DNA from: Ichthyophis bannanicus | Lineage: Eukaryota; Chordata; Amphibia; Gymnophiona; Ichthyophiidae | DNA: 64,000 nt | Direction of reading: 5' to 3' | NCBI GenBank assembly: GCA_033557465.1 | Contig: CM066048.1 | Coordinates: 15,166,305 to 15,230,304 of the forward strand | Part shown: piece by piece, positions 10,536 to 21,416 of the stretch | Position numbering within the stretch: the stretch's first letter is position 1 | How the letters are laid out: each line of letters begins with the position of its first letter | Made by a program: the position numbers and the translations under genes | Notes under the pieces: model-generated | What the model was told of the DNA's origin: nothing | Databases searched by the model: none | The model's input: the letters and a program-made list of their open reading frames with translations, nothing else

Positions 10536-11363
10536 TAAAAGAAAACAGGACCTAATGCCCAAAATGGCGCCGGAGCACCAAGAGGGGACAGACCCTCAAG
10601 AAAAAGCTGTGTGTTTTTTGTTTTTTTTTTTAAGAAGAAAATAAAGACGGTACCGACGGGAAGGCAGACGCAACCACAAAAAAAGGAAATTTTCTGCGGT
10701 AAAAGGAGTTGCTGCCTGTCGGCTCCGCGGAAAACGAAAAACTGAAGAGGGAGAGCTGGAAAGGTGGGAAGGCAGCAGCACAGGCACAGTGGGATACTCC
10801 CAAAAGCTTTCCTATAGGACACTGGGGAGCGTTCCTGCACGGGCTCCGTCGGTGCCGATGATACCCATATGTGAAGACTACATTCCTGCTTGTTCCTGGA
10901 GATGACATAGTCTACCTTATATGGCAGTCTGACCTCACCCGGTGCATCCCAGGATGCACTGCACAGGGCCAGGTGCCACCATTTTTCAAGATGGCGGACC
11001 CAGAGCAGGAGCACATAGGCAGCACTCCCAGGTAAGAGTGGTAGATTTTGCATCCGCTAGCCCACCAGGTTATTTAATTTAATTGGGGTGGGGAGTGGGG
11101 GTTTCAGGGGTCCTAGACCACCAATTTATTTTAATTTGGGGTGGGGGGTTTATTTAGTCAGATTTAATATACCGCTTTATCATTAAATCAAAGCAGTTAG
11201 CATATCAAACAATCATGAGGGGGTGTTTATAGTGTGAAAACACATAGTGGAAACATCAACATGATTGGTGTGAGAGATTAATTTGATCTATATACAAGTG
11301 AGCTATGTACAGGTCTATATACAGTTCGTATGGGTTGCAGGATTGGATAAGGCAGAATCTGAT

Positions 11364-12736
11364 TCAGGTGATGTCCTTGTAGTGTTCCATGAAGAGTTTT
11401 GTTTTGAGCAGCTTTCTGAAATCTTTGAGGTCCATGGCTGATCTCAGATTGTCAGGGAGAGAGTTCCACAGGGCGGGTGTCACCAGGGACAGTGCTCTTC
11501 TTGAAACGTCCTGTCTCGATTTGGCGAATTCTTTTGGGGTAGTGATGGTGTCTGCGGTTCCCTTTCTTCTGGGTCTGGTGCATAGGTCAGCTTTGAGCGG
11601 TTGCAGGCTGTCAGCTGAGAGATTGTGTCTTATTTTGAATATGTTTAGGAAAACTTTGTATTGGATACGGGAGCTGATTGGGAGCCAGTGGAGGTGATAC
11701 AGGATGGGTGTAATGTGGTTGTGACGTGAGCAGCCTGTTATTATGCGGGCGGCAGTGTTCTGTGCCAGCTGCAGTGGTCGGAGGGCCTGTTTTGAGAGCC
11801 CAAGGTAGATGGGGTTGCAGTAGTCTAGTGTGGGAGTGATGAGAGCTTGACAGACTGTACGGAAGTGGTCCTGTACGAGAATGAGTTTGAGGCGCCTGAT
11901 GGTTCTCATTTTGAGGTAAGCATTTCTTGTAGTTCTGGCAAAGTGGGGCTTGTAGGTTCAGATCCTTGTCAAGAGTCACCCCAAGGTATCTCACTTCAGG
12001 CTTTACTGTTATCGTGATGTCGTTCAGTTTGATGGTAGGTGTAAATGAGAAGGTGGGGTTTCTTGAGAGGAATAGTGCTTCTGTTTTGTTATGGTTTATG
12101 GATAGATTGTTATCTAGAAGCCAGGTTGTCATTTGCTGAAGACAATTGGCTAGGTTGGAGTAGTCTGGGGTGTATATCATGTCGTCGGCGTAGATGGTGT
12201 ATTGAATCTTGTGGTTCTTGATGATGGAGCAAATTGGTCGTAAGTATAGGGTGGAGAGGGATGAGCCTTGTGGGACGCCCTGGGTGGATCTGAGGCTGGG
12301 AGGTATCTGAGCCGCATTTGACTTGTAGCTGTCTGTCAGTTAAATATGATGTGAACCAGTTCAAGGTGGTGCAGTGTAGTCCAATTTCCTGTAGTCTAGC
12401 TAGCAAGGTTGTGTGGTTCACTGTGTCAAATGCTGCAGAGATGTCTATGAAGATCATGAGGACTCCCATTTTGATGTTGTCAATAGTCCGGATCAGCTAT
12501 CAAAGAGTTGAATTAGCAAAGTTTCTACCCCATGGTTTGGTCGGAAGCCATGTTGATTGGGGTCCAGAGGGGCGTGGATGGCTGTGGTTCTGGAGTTGAT
12601 GTTGGACCGCCTTTTCGATGATCTTGGCTATGAGGGGGAGGCTTGAGATGGGTCTGTAGGCAGCAGGGTCAGTTTTATCTAGTGTGGATTTCTTGGGGAT
12701 GGGGCGTATTGTAGCTAGTTTAAGTGCGCTTGGCAT
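11364..12736 (-). pseudogene. L2-A1 ORF2, reverse transcriptase part
   Basis: Three overlapping frames give the RT in order: KLATIRPIPKKSTLDKTDPA and AYRPISSLPLIAKIIEK (12500-12736), motif A FIDISAAFDTVNHTTLL (12110-12469), and the C-terminal part with YLGVTLDKDLNLQA, CNPIYLGLSKQAL, LHWLPISSRIQYK and LWNSLPDNLRS (11364-12180). Order and motifs match L2-A2. Frameshifts near 12300 and 11900 inactivate it. Confidence 0.8.
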
Positions 12737-13075
12737 TATTCCTGTAGTGAGAGTTTTGAATTTTGCAAATGCACTGGATCCGATCTTTTTTTGCAGCTTT
12801 GATCCATGTTACGGGGCATGGATCAGTAGGGGCGGTGCTGGTGTTGAGGGTGGTGATGATTGTTTGAGATCTTCTCCTTGGATGGGATGCTGAATTTACC
12901 CCATCTTTGGCTGGGAGGCGGGGGCTTGTTGCTGATGATATCTCTGTCCTTGGCGGGGGCTGTGAATTTGGTCTTGAGGTGGTCTGCGAAGGTCTGTGGA
13001 TCTATTTGCTGCTCATTTCTGTTGTAGGGTTCGTTGATGAGGGTCTTTACTAATTCGAAGAGTTCGCAGAGTTTG

Positions 13076-14000
13076 TTAGTAGACTTCAGGATCAGGTTTG
13101 TGTGGTAATCCTTCTGTTGGTTGAGGTTGTTTATATTCTTTTTGTTTCAACTGGTATAAGTCCTGTATGGAGGCTGATTTGGTGCATCTCCATTGGCATT
13201 CTAGTCTTATTAGGGCTCTCTTTGCATTGTGTGTGTCCTTGGAGTACCAAGGGGTGGAGCTGGGTCTGCTGTGTGGTTTCCATGTTTTGGGGGTCATGGG
13301 TCTGGTGGCGTTTGTGATGGTGTTCCAGTTTTCTATTTGTTCATTTATGTCGTCTGAGTTGGTGTTGAGGAGGGGTATGGTGTCCTGTAAGAATTGCTCC
13401 TTGTTGAAGCTTTTGAATCTCCTAGTTGTGGGTGGTTTATCTTGATGGTTATTGATGTTTACTGATTGTAGCTGGACTTGTAGTAGGTGATGGTCCGACC
13501 AGGGTACTGGTGTGATTGAAGGTTTTGAGATGGAGTTTCTTTCTATTAGGTTGTTGGGGGCAAAATATGAGGTCAGGGGAGGATCCGCATCTGGGGGGGG
13601 GGGGGGTATTGATCATCTGGGTGAATTGTAGTGAGTTCATAGCTGCAAGAAAGGCTTCTGCATCCTTGTTTATGGATCTAAGGTTGAAGTCTCTGAGCAC
13701 GAGCAGTGGTTTGTGGAGGTTGTTGACTGCACATATTGTTCCCAGTACTGAAGATAGTTCGTCTGCTGGGGCATTTGGTGCTCTGTAGGTGAGGCATAGG
13801 GCAAGGTTCCTGTTTTCTACAATGATTGTGTTGCAGTGACTTGTAGATGTGGTGGATCTGACTTTGAGTTTTAGGTTGTTCCTTGCGATGATCAGGACTC
13901 CGACTCCTCTCCTTTGTGTGCGTGGGCAGTTGTACGTGGGTGGGGGGGGAACTAGTTGGTTGAGTAGCACGTTGTCCGTGGGGGTGAGCCATGTTTCGGT
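13076..14000 (-). pseudogene. L2-A1 ORF2, endonuclease and linker part
   Basis: The apurinic-like endonuclease domain is visible as NCPRTQRRGVGVLIIARNN, LCLTYRAPNAP, LLVLRDFNLRS (the usual GDFN is changed to RDFN) and SPDLIFCPQQ. The following linker (13076-13297) contains KPWYSK-like sequence. Frames are broken by indels, including a G-run at 13597-13606. Nicks target DNA in active relatives; this copy cannot be functional. Confidence 0.7.
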
Positions 14001-14815
14001 GATGCAGAGTATGTCTGTTTGCTGGTGTTCTAAGTGGTCAGCGATGGTATTAATCTTGTTTCTTACTGACCTGGCATTGATGAGCTCTATTGAGATATTC
14101 AGGGGATGGTTTGGTGTATCTTGTGCTTTGCGTGAGGTGGTACGGGTGCTGTACTTGGATTTTCTTTGCTCAGTTTGTGACTCTGGTGTTGGTGCTGAGT
14201 GGGGTCATAGTGGTGGGTGTAGGGTAAGTGCTGTGGAGGGGGTGTCCACAGTGTATAGGTAGCATTAAAGGGTGTGGGTGAGTGTGGGATAAGATGTAGG
14301 AGGAGGATAGGAAGGTACAGCGCCTTTGCCATGTTGGATTACCTTGCGATCCTCTTTTCGGTCTCCTCGGTTGGTTTAAGTTTGGTGCCTGTTGGATGAG
14401 GGTCGTTGGTTGTATCTCCTGTTGCGCACGCATTCATGCCACGCCTAAGGGCCACACCAAAGGGCCCTCTGGCGAGGCCCTCAGGTGCAGGCCTGCCAGG
14501 CACGGGCGCGCCAGCTGGCGACGCTCTTTTATGGAGTCCTCCCACTGCCCCGATTGGGCAGGAGCTTCTGAGCAGGAGGATTTCCCACTCAGGCGCTCTA
14601 CCCCGATCGAGGAAGCTGAGCCCGCTGGATGTTGTGTGCTGGCCTGGGGTTCAGGCGCCACTAGACCACTAGGTAATCACTTTGTTGGGGCACAAGCCTC
14701 TGCCAGTATTTTGGCATTGGGGGGAGGAGGCTTTTCCCAATGCCCTCTAAATACTGTCGGGTGGAGGGATTGGGGCCACTAGGGATTCTCTTTCTGTCAG
14801 GACACCGGCCCCCAA

Positions 14816-14861
14816 CAGTATTTTGATGGCATCAGGGGCTTCCAATGCCATCAAAATACTG
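14816..14861. repeat. hairpin unit of the foldback element
   Basis: CAGTATTTTGATGGCAT (14816-14832) and its exact reverse complement (14845-14861) are separated by 12 nt. A looser copy lies in the left arm at 6358-6422. The arms are therefore hairpins inside a larger hairpin. Confidence 0.85.
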
Positions 14862-15146
14862 TCATGGCTGATATGCAAATTAGCCATGTGGTGTAGGTTT
14901 CTCTGGGAGATCATGCCAAACTAGCACAGACTTTCTGTGCATGCATTAGGCTTGCGCTCCCAGTTTAACGCTGCCTTTTTGTGCCAAGTTTAACGGGTGG
15001 CTCCTTTGCAAGCATCCTTCATTTGCATACCCTATCTTTGCTGCATCACAGGTTAAAGGTTAAAGGTTTTGCGTTGTCAGGGCGCTATTAAACTAGTAAA
15101 AAGCTGATTCAGCACGCGTCTAGTGCCCAGTTTTCTGCATTGGCCT

Positions 15147-15276
15147 ATAAGATTGTACCTGAGGCAGTGGAGGTTTACATGGCTTGCCCAAAGCCATAAG
15201 GAGTCAGTGGGATATGAACCCTGTTTTTTCCAGTTCCAGGCTGGTGCCCTAAGCACTAGGCTACTCCTCCCCTCTA
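15147..15276 (+). mobile_element. SINE/L2-tail-like relic, right half
   Basis: Continues the repeat interrupted at 5883: TTGTACCTGAGGCAGTGGAGG, CTTGCCCAAAGCCATAAGGAG, GGATATGAACCCTG and CACTAGGCTACTCCTCC. These boxes typify widespread tRNA-like SINE/LINE 3' tails. Confidence 0.55.
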
Positions 15277-15439
15277 GTGCTGCATACAATTTTGGAGAAA
15301 GTGCCTTCAAAAGGACATAGATGGAGTCTGTGTAGAAGGCAGCTACCAAAAAACTCTTTTGCCATTTTCATAAAGCATATGGAAACAGATTTAAGATCTC
15401 AATTATGGAAGAAAGAAGAGGGGGAAATAGAGAACCACA

Positions 15440-15790
15440 GGAAATTAAAAGCAGATAAAGATCATATGACCCATTCTGTCTGCCCATCCATTGCAACTGC
15501 TAAAATCTACAATCCCATTCGTTTCCTTAGATCTGCTGTGCCTGTCCCTTTCCTGAACTTAGTCGTCTCTGCCACCTTGGCTGACAGGCTATTCCACATC
15601 TCCACCACTCTTTCTCTAAAGAGAGATTTCCTCAGATTATTTCAAAGTCTGTCCTCTTTCAACTTCATCCTATGCCCCCTCATCCTCATTCTAGAGCTCT
15701 CTGTCAATTAAGAGACTCTCCTCCTGCACATTTATGCTATGTGCTTAAAATGTCTCTATTATATCGCCCCTCTTCCATCTGCATCAGAGA
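15440..15790 (-). mobile_element. CR1 LINE 3'-end fragment
   Basis: Antisense of the CR1 ORF2 C-terminus and 3' region. The complement carries ERGLWNSLSAKVA-like sequence, the LFKERVVEMWNSLSAK region of the YFFTE/GDA type, and the tail ATGGGCAGACAGAATGGGTCATATG. It is degenerate and 5'-truncated. Confidence 0.5.
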
Positions 15791-16089
15791 GGGCAGGGCT
15801 GGCTACACTTTCAGAGCATAACACACACGGGTTCATACTTCACGTATCTGCTGTTATATCAACATTGCTGCTGATGGGCCCTAGGGGGACATAGGAGCAG
15901 GAAAGCAGAGGCTGATGCACTTCCTGCCACCCTCCAAAGCACGACACTCTAGGTGACCACCTAGTTCACCTGTGAGCACCAGCCCCACTCTAATGGTCCA
16001 ACTGACACCTTCACAGTTTTCTTGCTTCAAACGTATCTGAAAAAGATTGTTGTGAGTTTTTGCCTCTATGGCAAGTTTCTTTTCAAATT
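15791..16089. other. stretch without recognised feature
   Basis: About 300 bp with no open frame, repeat or element that I recognise. Confidence 0.4.
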
Positions 16090-16372
16090 CTCTTTTTTTA
16101 CTATTAATTTATTTATGTGAAAGCTTTTCTATACTGCCCCTTCCAAAGATCAAGGGTGGTTTACATTAAACATGTAATGAGAAAGTTACATTATAACTTA
16201 GAACAACTTGTAATACATTAAACAGCTGGTTAACTATAGGTAACATTTATATTAAACATTTACATATAAGCTATGTCAATTGTCAGTAGATACACTTGGG
16301 TAACAATTATCCTGGTAAGAATGAGAAATGGGGTCCTGTGTTAATATATGATTTAGCTATGTCTATAGGCAG

Positions 16373-17056
16373 TTATATGTGGAAGAACTGGGAAGGCGGA
16401 AAGGTTAGGAGGGGAGGGGCTGAGGAGTCAAAGTTAATATAATTGTTATGTTGGGAAAATTTCTGTATTGTCAGACGAGCTACCATAATGTGCGATGAAC
16501 AGGAATTTCTAATTTTCTTGCAGAACATTTGGAGATCTTTAATAGCTCTTATTTTATCTGGTAAGGCATTCCAAAGTATAGGGGCAATATAGGTGAATGT
16601 CCTATTACTAGTAGTATGTTTTGTATTATGGAAATCATAAGGTATTTCAATGATGTTTTGTGAGCAGCTTCTTCTGATCCTTGTATTAGAAGGCATGATG
16701 AGGAGGGAGGATAGAAATGACGGGGCAATGTTATTAAGAAGTTTAAAGACGATCATCAGATACTTATGTTTAATTCTGCTTACAATGGGCAACCAGTGTA
16801 GATTATGGAGTAGTGGGATAATATGATCTGAATGGCAAGCCTTATAAATGATTCGGGCTGCGAGATTCTGCGCCATCTGTAGCCGATTGATTATTTTCTT
16901 AGCCAATCCTTGCAGAATGCTGTTACAAAACTCAAAATGTGGTATGATAAAAGCCTGAAGAACAGATCTAAAGTCACAGCTATCAAGTAGTGGTCCGAGG
17001 TGTTGAATCAATTTGAAAAAGATAGCTTTAGTAACTAATTTTGTGTGTGTTAGCAT
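16373..17056 (-). pseudogene. L2-C reverse transcriptase C-terminus
   Basis: 227 codons are open: HLGPLLDSCDFRSVLQAF, FCNSILQGLAKK, MAQNLAARIIY, LHNLHWLPIVSRIKHK and LWNALPDKIRAIK, the thumb/C-terminal signature of L2-type RTs. The upstream palm domain lies at 17909-18187 (IPQGSS box) with stops between. The protein is incomplete because of the rearrangement between the two parts. Confidence 0.75.
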
Positions 17057-17492
17057 GTTAAGTGACTGATCAAGGGTGACCCCGAGGTATTTTACCTCTT
17101 TTTGACATCCAGTTCAGTCCCTTGGATGGGGAATTTTTGAAGGGGGCAAAGTTTTTGGTTTCTGGAAGTGTTATATGTAACCAGAAACCAAAACTTTGCC
17201 CCCTTCAAAATTCCCCATCCAAGGGACTGAACTGGATGTCAAAAAGAGGTAAAATACCTCGGGGTCACCCTTGATCAGTCACTTAACATGCTAACACACA
17301 CAAAATTAGTTACTAAAGCTATCTTTTTCAAATTGATTCAACACCTCGGGCCACTACTTGATAGCTGTGACTTTAGATCTGTTCTTCAGGCTTTAATCAT
17401 ACCACATTTTGAGTTTTGTAACAGCATTCTGCAAGGATTGGCTAAGAAAACAATCAATCGGCTCCAGATGGCGCAGAATCTCGCAGCCCGAA
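16852..17492. repeat. 0.3 kb inverted duplication in L2-C
   Basis: Left arm 16852-17165 and right arm 17181-17492 are reverse complements with about six differences by eye over about 312 bp, separated by a 15-nt centre. The right arm carries the same L2-C coding segment in the opposite orientation and is joined directly to an RTE 3' end. Confidence 0.9.
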
Positions 17493-17705
17493 ATATAATT
17501 AGAGAAAGACATCATGTTTGGTAAGATAGAAGGTCAATGCAAAAGAGGAAGGCCAGCAATGAGATGGATCGATACAATAACAGCAGCTACGGGTACCAGT
17601 CTGTCAACAATGGTCTTGAGCCTGACTCAAGACCGAACACAATTTAGGATAGCTATCCAGAGGGTCGCCATGAGTCGACTCCGACTCAACGGCACTTAAC
17701 AACAA
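17493..17705 (+). mobile_element. RTE/BovB LINE 3'-end fragment
   Basis: Encodes GQCKRGRPAMRWIDTITAATG and FRIAIQRVAMSRLRLNGT and ends in GGCACTTAACAACAACA, the typical RTE C-terminus and tail. The same region of the larger RTE is at 37060-37235. Its left edge is fused to the inverted L2-C segment. Confidence 0.8.
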
Positions 17706-18366
17706 CATAACACTTCCATTTTATTGTAGTTTATCTTTAGGTTGTGTGAGGTTAGTCATATTACTGTACCATTAAGGCAAGATGTTGTTTGGTGATGGGT
17801 GGGGTTGATTATATCTATGGTGAGATACAGCATGATGTCATCTGCATAGATATGCAACTCACCTTGTGTTGTTTTTTGAAGATGTTACAGATTGGTTAGA
17901 TATATAAATTAAATAGAAGTGTCGAGGGAAGATCCTTGGGGAATGCCTTGTTCTTGTTTGAAGATAGATGAAGGTGTTTGTCCAATCTGGACTTGTTGCG
18001 TACGATCAGAGATGTAGGATTGAAACCATTGGATTACTGTGACATTTAGTCCTATCTGCTGTAGTCTTGTAAGGAGTATTTTATGATTTATACTATTAAA
18101 GGCTGATGCAATATCTAGGAATATTAAGACAAAGGCCTGTCTAGGGTTATTCAAGCCACATGTAAGTTTGTCAAAAAGAGCTAACATAAGGGTCTCTGTC
18201 CCTCACTTGGTTTGCAGCTTATCGTGCTGTGAGGGCTTGTGTGCATCAGTGATGCTGAGGGCTAAGCTATCGGTGGTTTAACTACTGGTAGGAACTCCCA
18301 AGATGGACAGGTCTCAGCTGAAGTGCCAGATCAAGAAAAACCACCAACTGGGCAGCAGCAGCAGAA

Positions 18367-19077
18367 TTGGATGGTGTCGGCGGGGAGGATCACATTTCTG
18401 TGACAACACTAAACTTAAAGAAGGCCTGGCAATCTACTTCTGCATCTTACCATGAAAACCCAATGGATAGTCACAACAAAACAAATTGCATTAAAGTACT
18501 GGAAGATGAGAGCCCCAGGTCGGAAGGCACTCAACTAACTACTGGGGAGGAGTTGAAGACTTTTCAAAGTAAAGCCAGCATTTATGAAGAGGTTGGATCA
18601 AAGCCCTCGGGACGTGTGACTGCTGATGAAGCTGCACATGAAATGAGCATCAGAAGCTGCAAAGATGTTTTACATTTTATGACATGGAACGTATGAAGCA
18701 TGAACCAAGGGAAGTTAGAGGTGGTCAAGAATGAAATGGAACATGTACAACTTGATGTATTAGGTGTCAGCGAACTGAAATGGACTGGCATTGGGCACTT
18801 TGCATCTGATGATCACATGGTGTACTATGTTGGAAATGAAAGACAAAGAAGAAATGGTATTGCATTTATAATTAAGTAGTAATTGGCAAGAACTGTAATG
18901 AAATACAGTGCAATCAGTGAACACTTAATTTCTATTCGCCTATGATGAATGTCTATCAGCACAACTCTAATTCAAGTATATGCCCCAACCAACAGCTGCA
19001 GGATGAAATTGATGATTTCTATGAACAAGCTGAAATTGACAGAACATGCAAACAGGATATCTTGATAGTCATGGGTG
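18367..19077 (+). pseudogene. RTE ORF2, endonuclease N-terminal part
   Basis: After an unconserved leader the endonuclease start is recognisable (FMTWNV, QGKLEVVKNEMEH, LGVSELKWTGIG, DDHMVYYVGNERQRRNG), followed by a VYAPTN-type segment near 18975. A TGA directly after MTWNV, stops near 18880 and frame changes inactivate it. The frame is cut at ILIVMG by CR1-B; the matching continuation is at 34310. Confidence 0.8.
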
Positions 19078-19089
19078 TCTCTGCCCCTC

Positions 19090-19408
19090 TTTGTTCTTCT
19101 GTGAGTGCCCCTGTTAGCAACAGCGATCATCACATGGTGTGGTTTGAAATAAAAGCCATGGTACAGGTCAATCAGAGCAAGCTCAAAGTCCTAAACTTCA
19201 AAAACACTGACTTCAATAAAATGGCTGAGTACTTAAAGGAGGAGATGACAGGGTGGAAGGAGATAAGGGAAGTGGAATTGCAATGGGCTAAACTAACGAT
19301 GGCAATAAAAGGGGCAACAGATAAATATGTAAGAAAAGTAAATAAAAACAAGAGGAGAAGGAAACCTATTTGGTTTTCCAAAGAAGTGGCTGCTCAAAGG
19401 CAAAAAAG
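19090..19408 (+). pseudogene. CR1-B ORF2, endonuclease C-terminus
   Basis: SNSDHHMVWFEIKAMV matches the SDH motif ending the CR1 endonuclease, followed by LKVLNFKNTDFNKM and KPIWFSKEVAAQRQK. The frame is cut by DIRS-B5 and resumes after 30812 (FTKFISLQTEEHRNEYRIKL) in the same frame, with a stop a few codons later. Confidence 0.8.
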
Positions 19409-19413
19409 CACAG

Positions 19414-19770
19414 TTACTTACCTGTAACAGGTGATCTCAGGGAACAGCAGGAATTAGTCTTCACATGTAGGGTACGTCGGCGCCGACGGAGCCCGCACGG
19501 GAATGCTCCCCAGCATCCAATCAGAAAGCCTTTGGGAGCATCCCCCGTGCCTGCGTGGTGACTTCCCGCCTTTCCCACTGCCTCTCCCCAGTTGAGTTTC
19601 ATAGCTGAGACAGAAGGAGAGGAAGAGGAAGGAAATAGAGAGATACAACTCCTAGGGGAGGTGGGAGGGTTGTGAAAACTAATTCCTGCTGTTCCCTGAG
19701 ATCACCTGTTACAGGTAAGTAACTGTGCTATCTCCAGGAACAAGCAGGAATGAGTCTTCACATGTGGGGA
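19414..19770 (-). repeat. B5 right terminal repeat and internal complementary region
   Basis: The right terminal repeat (19414-19580) contains TACCTGTAACAGGTG and GTCGGCGCCGAC. The internal complementary region at 19673-19770 repeats both element ends in inverted order, joined at CTGTGCTATCTCCAGG. Confidence 0.8.
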
Positions 19771-20695
19771 CTCCCTAGCTGAGGGTGCCAGGGGAGATCC
19801 CATAAAATGCGGATCCCTGGACAGGATGGCATTTTCCCAACCTGGATCTCCGGCATCCCCTGAGGGATGGGGGGTAGGGGTTGGGCAGAGAAAAATTGCA
19901 GAGGAACAGCAACAACTAAAGACTACAGGGGAGATGAGTCTTTAGAATGCATGTCAAGTATCATTTAAGTATTTAGGAACCAGTACCACAAAGAGCTTAC
20001 CTACTGGATTGTAGGAAGTAGAACTGTGATGGAAGATACTGTAGACGCAGTAGCGGAATCTCCAAGGGAACTTCACCGCAGTGAGGAAGAAGTTCCAAAT
20101 CTGGGATGGGCAGGTGACGCAGGTGTCAACTGGTGCAGGAGAAGAACGGCAGGTCTTCAATGGAAAGCTTTATGTGAAAAAGCTGAGAACTCATTTAGGT
20201 ACAGAGTTATTGACATTGAGGACTAAAAGAAGAAGACTGACCGATCTGGAAATTATCCCAGTCCGGAAGGGAAGAAAGGGTATGGAAAAAAACTCTTTTC
20301 CCAGGGAGAACAGAAGTGTACTCCGGGATACTGAAGATGTACACTGTCTTTCCTAGCTGGTAAGACATTGAAGTTTGATACCTCATAGATAAGGAGGTGT
20401 ATAACAAAAATAGAAGCTGTTGACGTCACAGCAGTAATGGTGAGTATAACCGGTCCCAGTTACCGAGCCGTATGATAATAGGCAATCAGACTCTCTGGAC
20501 CCCTTAAGAAAGTAGAAAAACTTTAGTACCGGCAGTTAGGGAGATAGTAGGTAAAACACAGGGTGCTATGAACATCTCCCAATATGCGCATACCTATATA
20601 GATATATGTATATATGGAACTACATACATATCTATACGGATGTGGATATATATGTCTAGACAAGTGTGACAGATATATCTATATATAGAATGTAG

Positions 20696-20730
<35 letters not shown>

Positions 20731-21416
20731 CATGGCTTATGCCCACCCAGGGTACAGAAACATGTATGCATAGGACACAGACATACATGAAAATAATACT
20801 GAGAATCCATGCCTGCAACTGGGCCACAGAAGGAACACCCACATGGGGAATGTGATGTGAAAAGATTCATCTAATAGAGAATCTATTTCTGTGGTGCAGG
20901 AATGCAGATCAGCGGAATTAGCAGTATGGTTGCGTGAAGAACAGAGGACAATATCAGTCTGGCAAGAGCACGTCAGGAGTGCTTTAGGCTTCTGATGTGA
21001 CCCAAGAACAAGAACCGCATAGACCAAGATACCAGGAGGACCCAGCCAAGGGACTCAGGGGTATCAGGTACAGTAAAAGAATATGCGTTGTCCAGGTGGA
21101 GCAGAAAACATAATGCCAAGCTGTAAGGAAAAAGGGGGTAGATTCCTGCCAGATTGGGAGCTCCTGGGACATTCACGCAGAAAAACCCCTTGTCTTCTGT
21201 ATCACAAAGGGGGACAAGAGGGTATAATTATCTAGATAGCCATGGAATGACTATATAAGCTTCTTCCATTATAAAGAAGGCCCTCAGAGAGAAAATCCAA
21301 TGCTCTATGGCAAGGGCCCATAGTGGGAAGCTTCTCTGACGATTGCAGAGAGCATCGTGCAGGAAAGAAAAAACTGACAGAAGTCAGGCATGTGGCCATA
21401 TCCTAGATGAGTATAT
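19771..21416. other. B5 interior without recognised coding
   Basis: About 1.6 kb between the internal complementary region and the hAT insertion; its continuation is 23648-24115. I see no RT or recombinase motif on either strand. A TA tract lies at 20699-20728. This may be replacement sequence typical of non-autonomous elements, or DIRS coding sequence decayed beyond recognition. Confidence 0.45.
20699..20728. repeat. (TA)n microsatellite
   Basis: An uninterrupted TA run of about 15 units within a wider region (20590-20730) rich in TATAGATATA-type words. Confidence 0.9.

Larger units (their letters stand above)
6692..10910 (-). mobile_element. DIRS retrotransposon copy B3 (subfamily B), recombinase deleted
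   Basis: The minus strand carries the left terminus (10770-10910, ending in TTCCTGCTTGTTCCTGGAGAT-type sequence), gag, RT/RNase H and a right terminus (6692-6830) with the palindrome CACCTGTAACAGGTG. Only about 20 residues of the recombinase N-terminus (ILLASRKPSTRRA) remain before the right terminal repeat. The recombinase and internal complementary region are deleted, so the copy could move only with enzymes from relatives. Its terminal repeats differ consistently from those of A copies, which defines subfamily B. Confidence 0.85.
11149..14645 (-). mobile_element. L2-clade LINE, copy L2-A1, inserted in foldback right arm
   Basis: A full-length-looking LINE on the minus strand: GC-rich 5' leader (about 14340-14645), endonuclease (13449-14000), linker, RT (11364-12736) and a 3' tail with CCGCTTTA near 11165. 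The foldback arm is continuous when this block is removed, with only a short G-run of ambiguity at the junction. The protein is closely related to L2-A2 (44291-48000), but the 5' leaders are unrelated. Confidence 0.8.
5884..15146. mobile_element. large foldback DNA transposon, arms split by nested insertions
   Basis: The left arm (5884-6691) is matched in reverse complement by the right arm (10911-11148 plus 14646-15146). Both outer ends read AGGCCAATGCAGAAA. Shared internal blocks include a CCACCATCTTGAAAAATGG segment, a run of AATTAAAATAA next to CCCC stretches, and CAGTATTTTGATGGCATC hairpin units. The host repeat on either side is interrupted at a TA-containing position, which suggests but does not prove a TA target. 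There is no transposase. DIRS-B3 occupies the loop and the LINE L2-A1 splits the right arm. Arms are about 740-810 bp once insertions are removed. Confidence 0.75.
16090..18197 (-). mobile_element. L2-like LINE, copy L2-C, rearranged
   Basis: Minus-strand LINE with RT motif A (FLDIASAFNSINHKILL) at 17909-18187, RT C-terminus at 16373-17056 and a 3' tail near 16100 (ATAAATTAATAG-type A/T tract). It continues upstream for a few codons at 37246-37277 (GFRPFHSIETL-type), on the far side of the RTE insertion. It is split internally by an inverted duplication and an RTE 3' fragment (16852-17705). Confidence 0.75.

Noticed and set aside
14396..14782. 128-residue plus-strand frame
   Set aside because: Spans the junction of the L2-A1 leader and the foldback arm; no conservation or domain.
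15140..15276. Possible tRNA gene (GGATATGAACCCTG box)
   Set aside because: Only a B-box-like word in a decayed SINE/LINE tail; no cloverleaf or A box at the right distance.
20594..20870. Short frames in the TATA-rich region
   Set aside because: IYIYIYIY-type translations of a TA microsatellite.
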